From Globodera rostochiensis (taxonomy: Eukaryota > Nematoda > Chromadorea > Rhabditida > Heteroderidae), in assembly GCA_018350325.1 (NCBI GenBank), contig JAEVLN010000006.1, positions 1,263,193 through 1,327,192 of the forward strand: a DNA stretch of 64,000 nucleotides, read 5' to 3'. This document shows, piece by piece, positions 63,131 to 64,000 of the stretch (position 1 is the first letter of the stretch; every line of letters starts with the position of its first letter). A program made the translations under genes and the position numbers. The notes beneath the pieces were generated by a model. That model was given only the letters and a program-made list of their open reading frames with translations, had not been told where the DNA came from and did not search any database.

Positions 63131-63998
63131 ATGGCATTAAGCGGAGCGCGGCAACGACAAAAACTACTTCACCTCCCGCGAGAACTCATTTTTGAAATGA
63201 TTTTTTTCGTTCCAAGCGCTGTTTGGGGAGCAAGGCGCGTGTTGACAAGTTGCTTTTTTGTTTATCGAACAATCATCGATAGCAAAAATATTAGCAACTG
63301 GCTGCAACGTGTGCCCGTTCGGGTAATAGCTAATTAAGCGTGAAAATCTAAGTGCCCTTTTTGGGATTTTGTTATATTTTAATAATATTTTTGTAAGCAA
63401 ATCCCTACATTCATTTTTAATTCACTGGTGGCGCATACCTTTAGGGCTTGCCATTTTTGTTGTATTTACGGGCATATTTTGGCTCGGTACCTTACCATTT
63501 TCAGTTGTTTCAGCCAATTTTTATTCAGAAATCGTTTTAAATTCTCAACTTTTTTATTTTTTTGATGAATTCGTAATCAATGCATCAAATAATATATTTC
63601 AGACAATTTTTAGAATTAAATATTTTTTGACAAAAGGATCCCTTTGAGCTAGAAAAATTGAACCTATAGCCCAAAGTTCGATCGATTTATAGGGTTTTCT
63701 TCCTCTTTTTTTCAACAAATTTGTTTACATCTCAATTTTATTTAAGGAAAATGAAGAAATGTACTTGGGCCATAATCTGGTCGGTTTTGGCAAGTGGCCG
63801 CTTCTCCCGCACACTTTCACAAATTATGAACTTGGGCCTTTCACCGTGGAGAATTTCAACCAGTACAGCGTGGCGACGACCGATGGGGCAGGAGCTTGCG
63901 CCAACAAATTTGCAGTGTTACTTTTCCTCGATTCGAGCCGATTGCCGGGGCACATCTCAATTGACCAAGGGGTGGGCTTATTTGGGAGCCAGTATTAA
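63131..63998 (+). CDS. F-box-like tandem family, copy 3
   Basis: Exon 1 is 63131-63322 and exon 2 is 63747-63998, with the same phase-0 junction as copy 2 and an intron of 424 bp. The protein differs from copy 2 at few sites (VPVR for VHVR before the junction; VENFNQ for VEDFNQ and GACANK for GTCANK in exon 2). Function is as uncertain as for copy 2. The window ends 2 bp after the stop codon, so any downstream convergent exon lies outside. Confidence 0.6.
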
Positions 63999-64000
63999 TG

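Overview
The window looks like nuclear DNA of a nematode, most likely a plant-parasitic cyst nematode (Globodera/Heterodera type). It is AT-rich. Its genes are split into tiny exons joined by short introns with GTAAGT-like donors and TTTTCAG or TTTAG acceptors. It holds serpentine chemoreceptor-like genes, a patch of TTAGGC (nematode telomere unit) repeats, and an F-box-type protein whose downstream motifs ([24 protein letters not shown]) I associate from memory with a large cyst-nematode family. The genus is inference; no database was searched.

Layout. 0-8.6 kb: a Mutator-like foldback element, an F-box-family gene with a nonsense codon, three hAT-like MITEs with exact 8-bp target duplications, and a 268-bp satellite. 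8.6-21.0 kb: one full-length 12,444-bp Ty3/gypsy-type LTR retrotransposon on the minus strand. Its two 298-bp LTRs look identical. It carries a glycoprotein-like region between gag and pol, a long extension after integrase, a candidate -1 frameshift site at the start of gag, and an antisense membrane-protein ORF in its leader. 21.2-30.8 kb: a duplicated block (~3.6-3.8 kb each) holding two copies of a five-exon seven-transmembrane receptor gene. One copy has lost a splice donor; the other has an exon repeated about six times. 31.6-43.8 kb: a run of small secreted or membrane proteins: a proline-rich, probably GPI-anchored protein, a two-exon membrane peptide, a six-cysteine secreted peptide, and a ten-exon gene built almost entirely of phase-0 micro-exons. 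44-47.8 kb: repeats, including a Tc1-type MITE. 47.9-53.6 kb: a BEL/Pao element that keeps gag and protease but has no reverse transcriptase, between near-identical 947-bp LTRs. 53.9-64 kb: three tandem copies (one truncated) of a two-exon F-box-like gene, with exons of other unrecognised genes and a 280-bp satellite.

The 31.6-43.8 kb cluster (signal peptides, cysteine-rich modules, micro-exons) resembles an effector-type accessory locus, flanked by chemoreceptor and F-box-like families that are also expanding by tandem duplication. The retroelements are recent arrivals, judging from LTR identity and clean target duplications. Exon coordinates outside the two large retroelement ORFs are my own splice models. 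They were supported by reading-frame phase and splice dinucleotides, not by transcripts.
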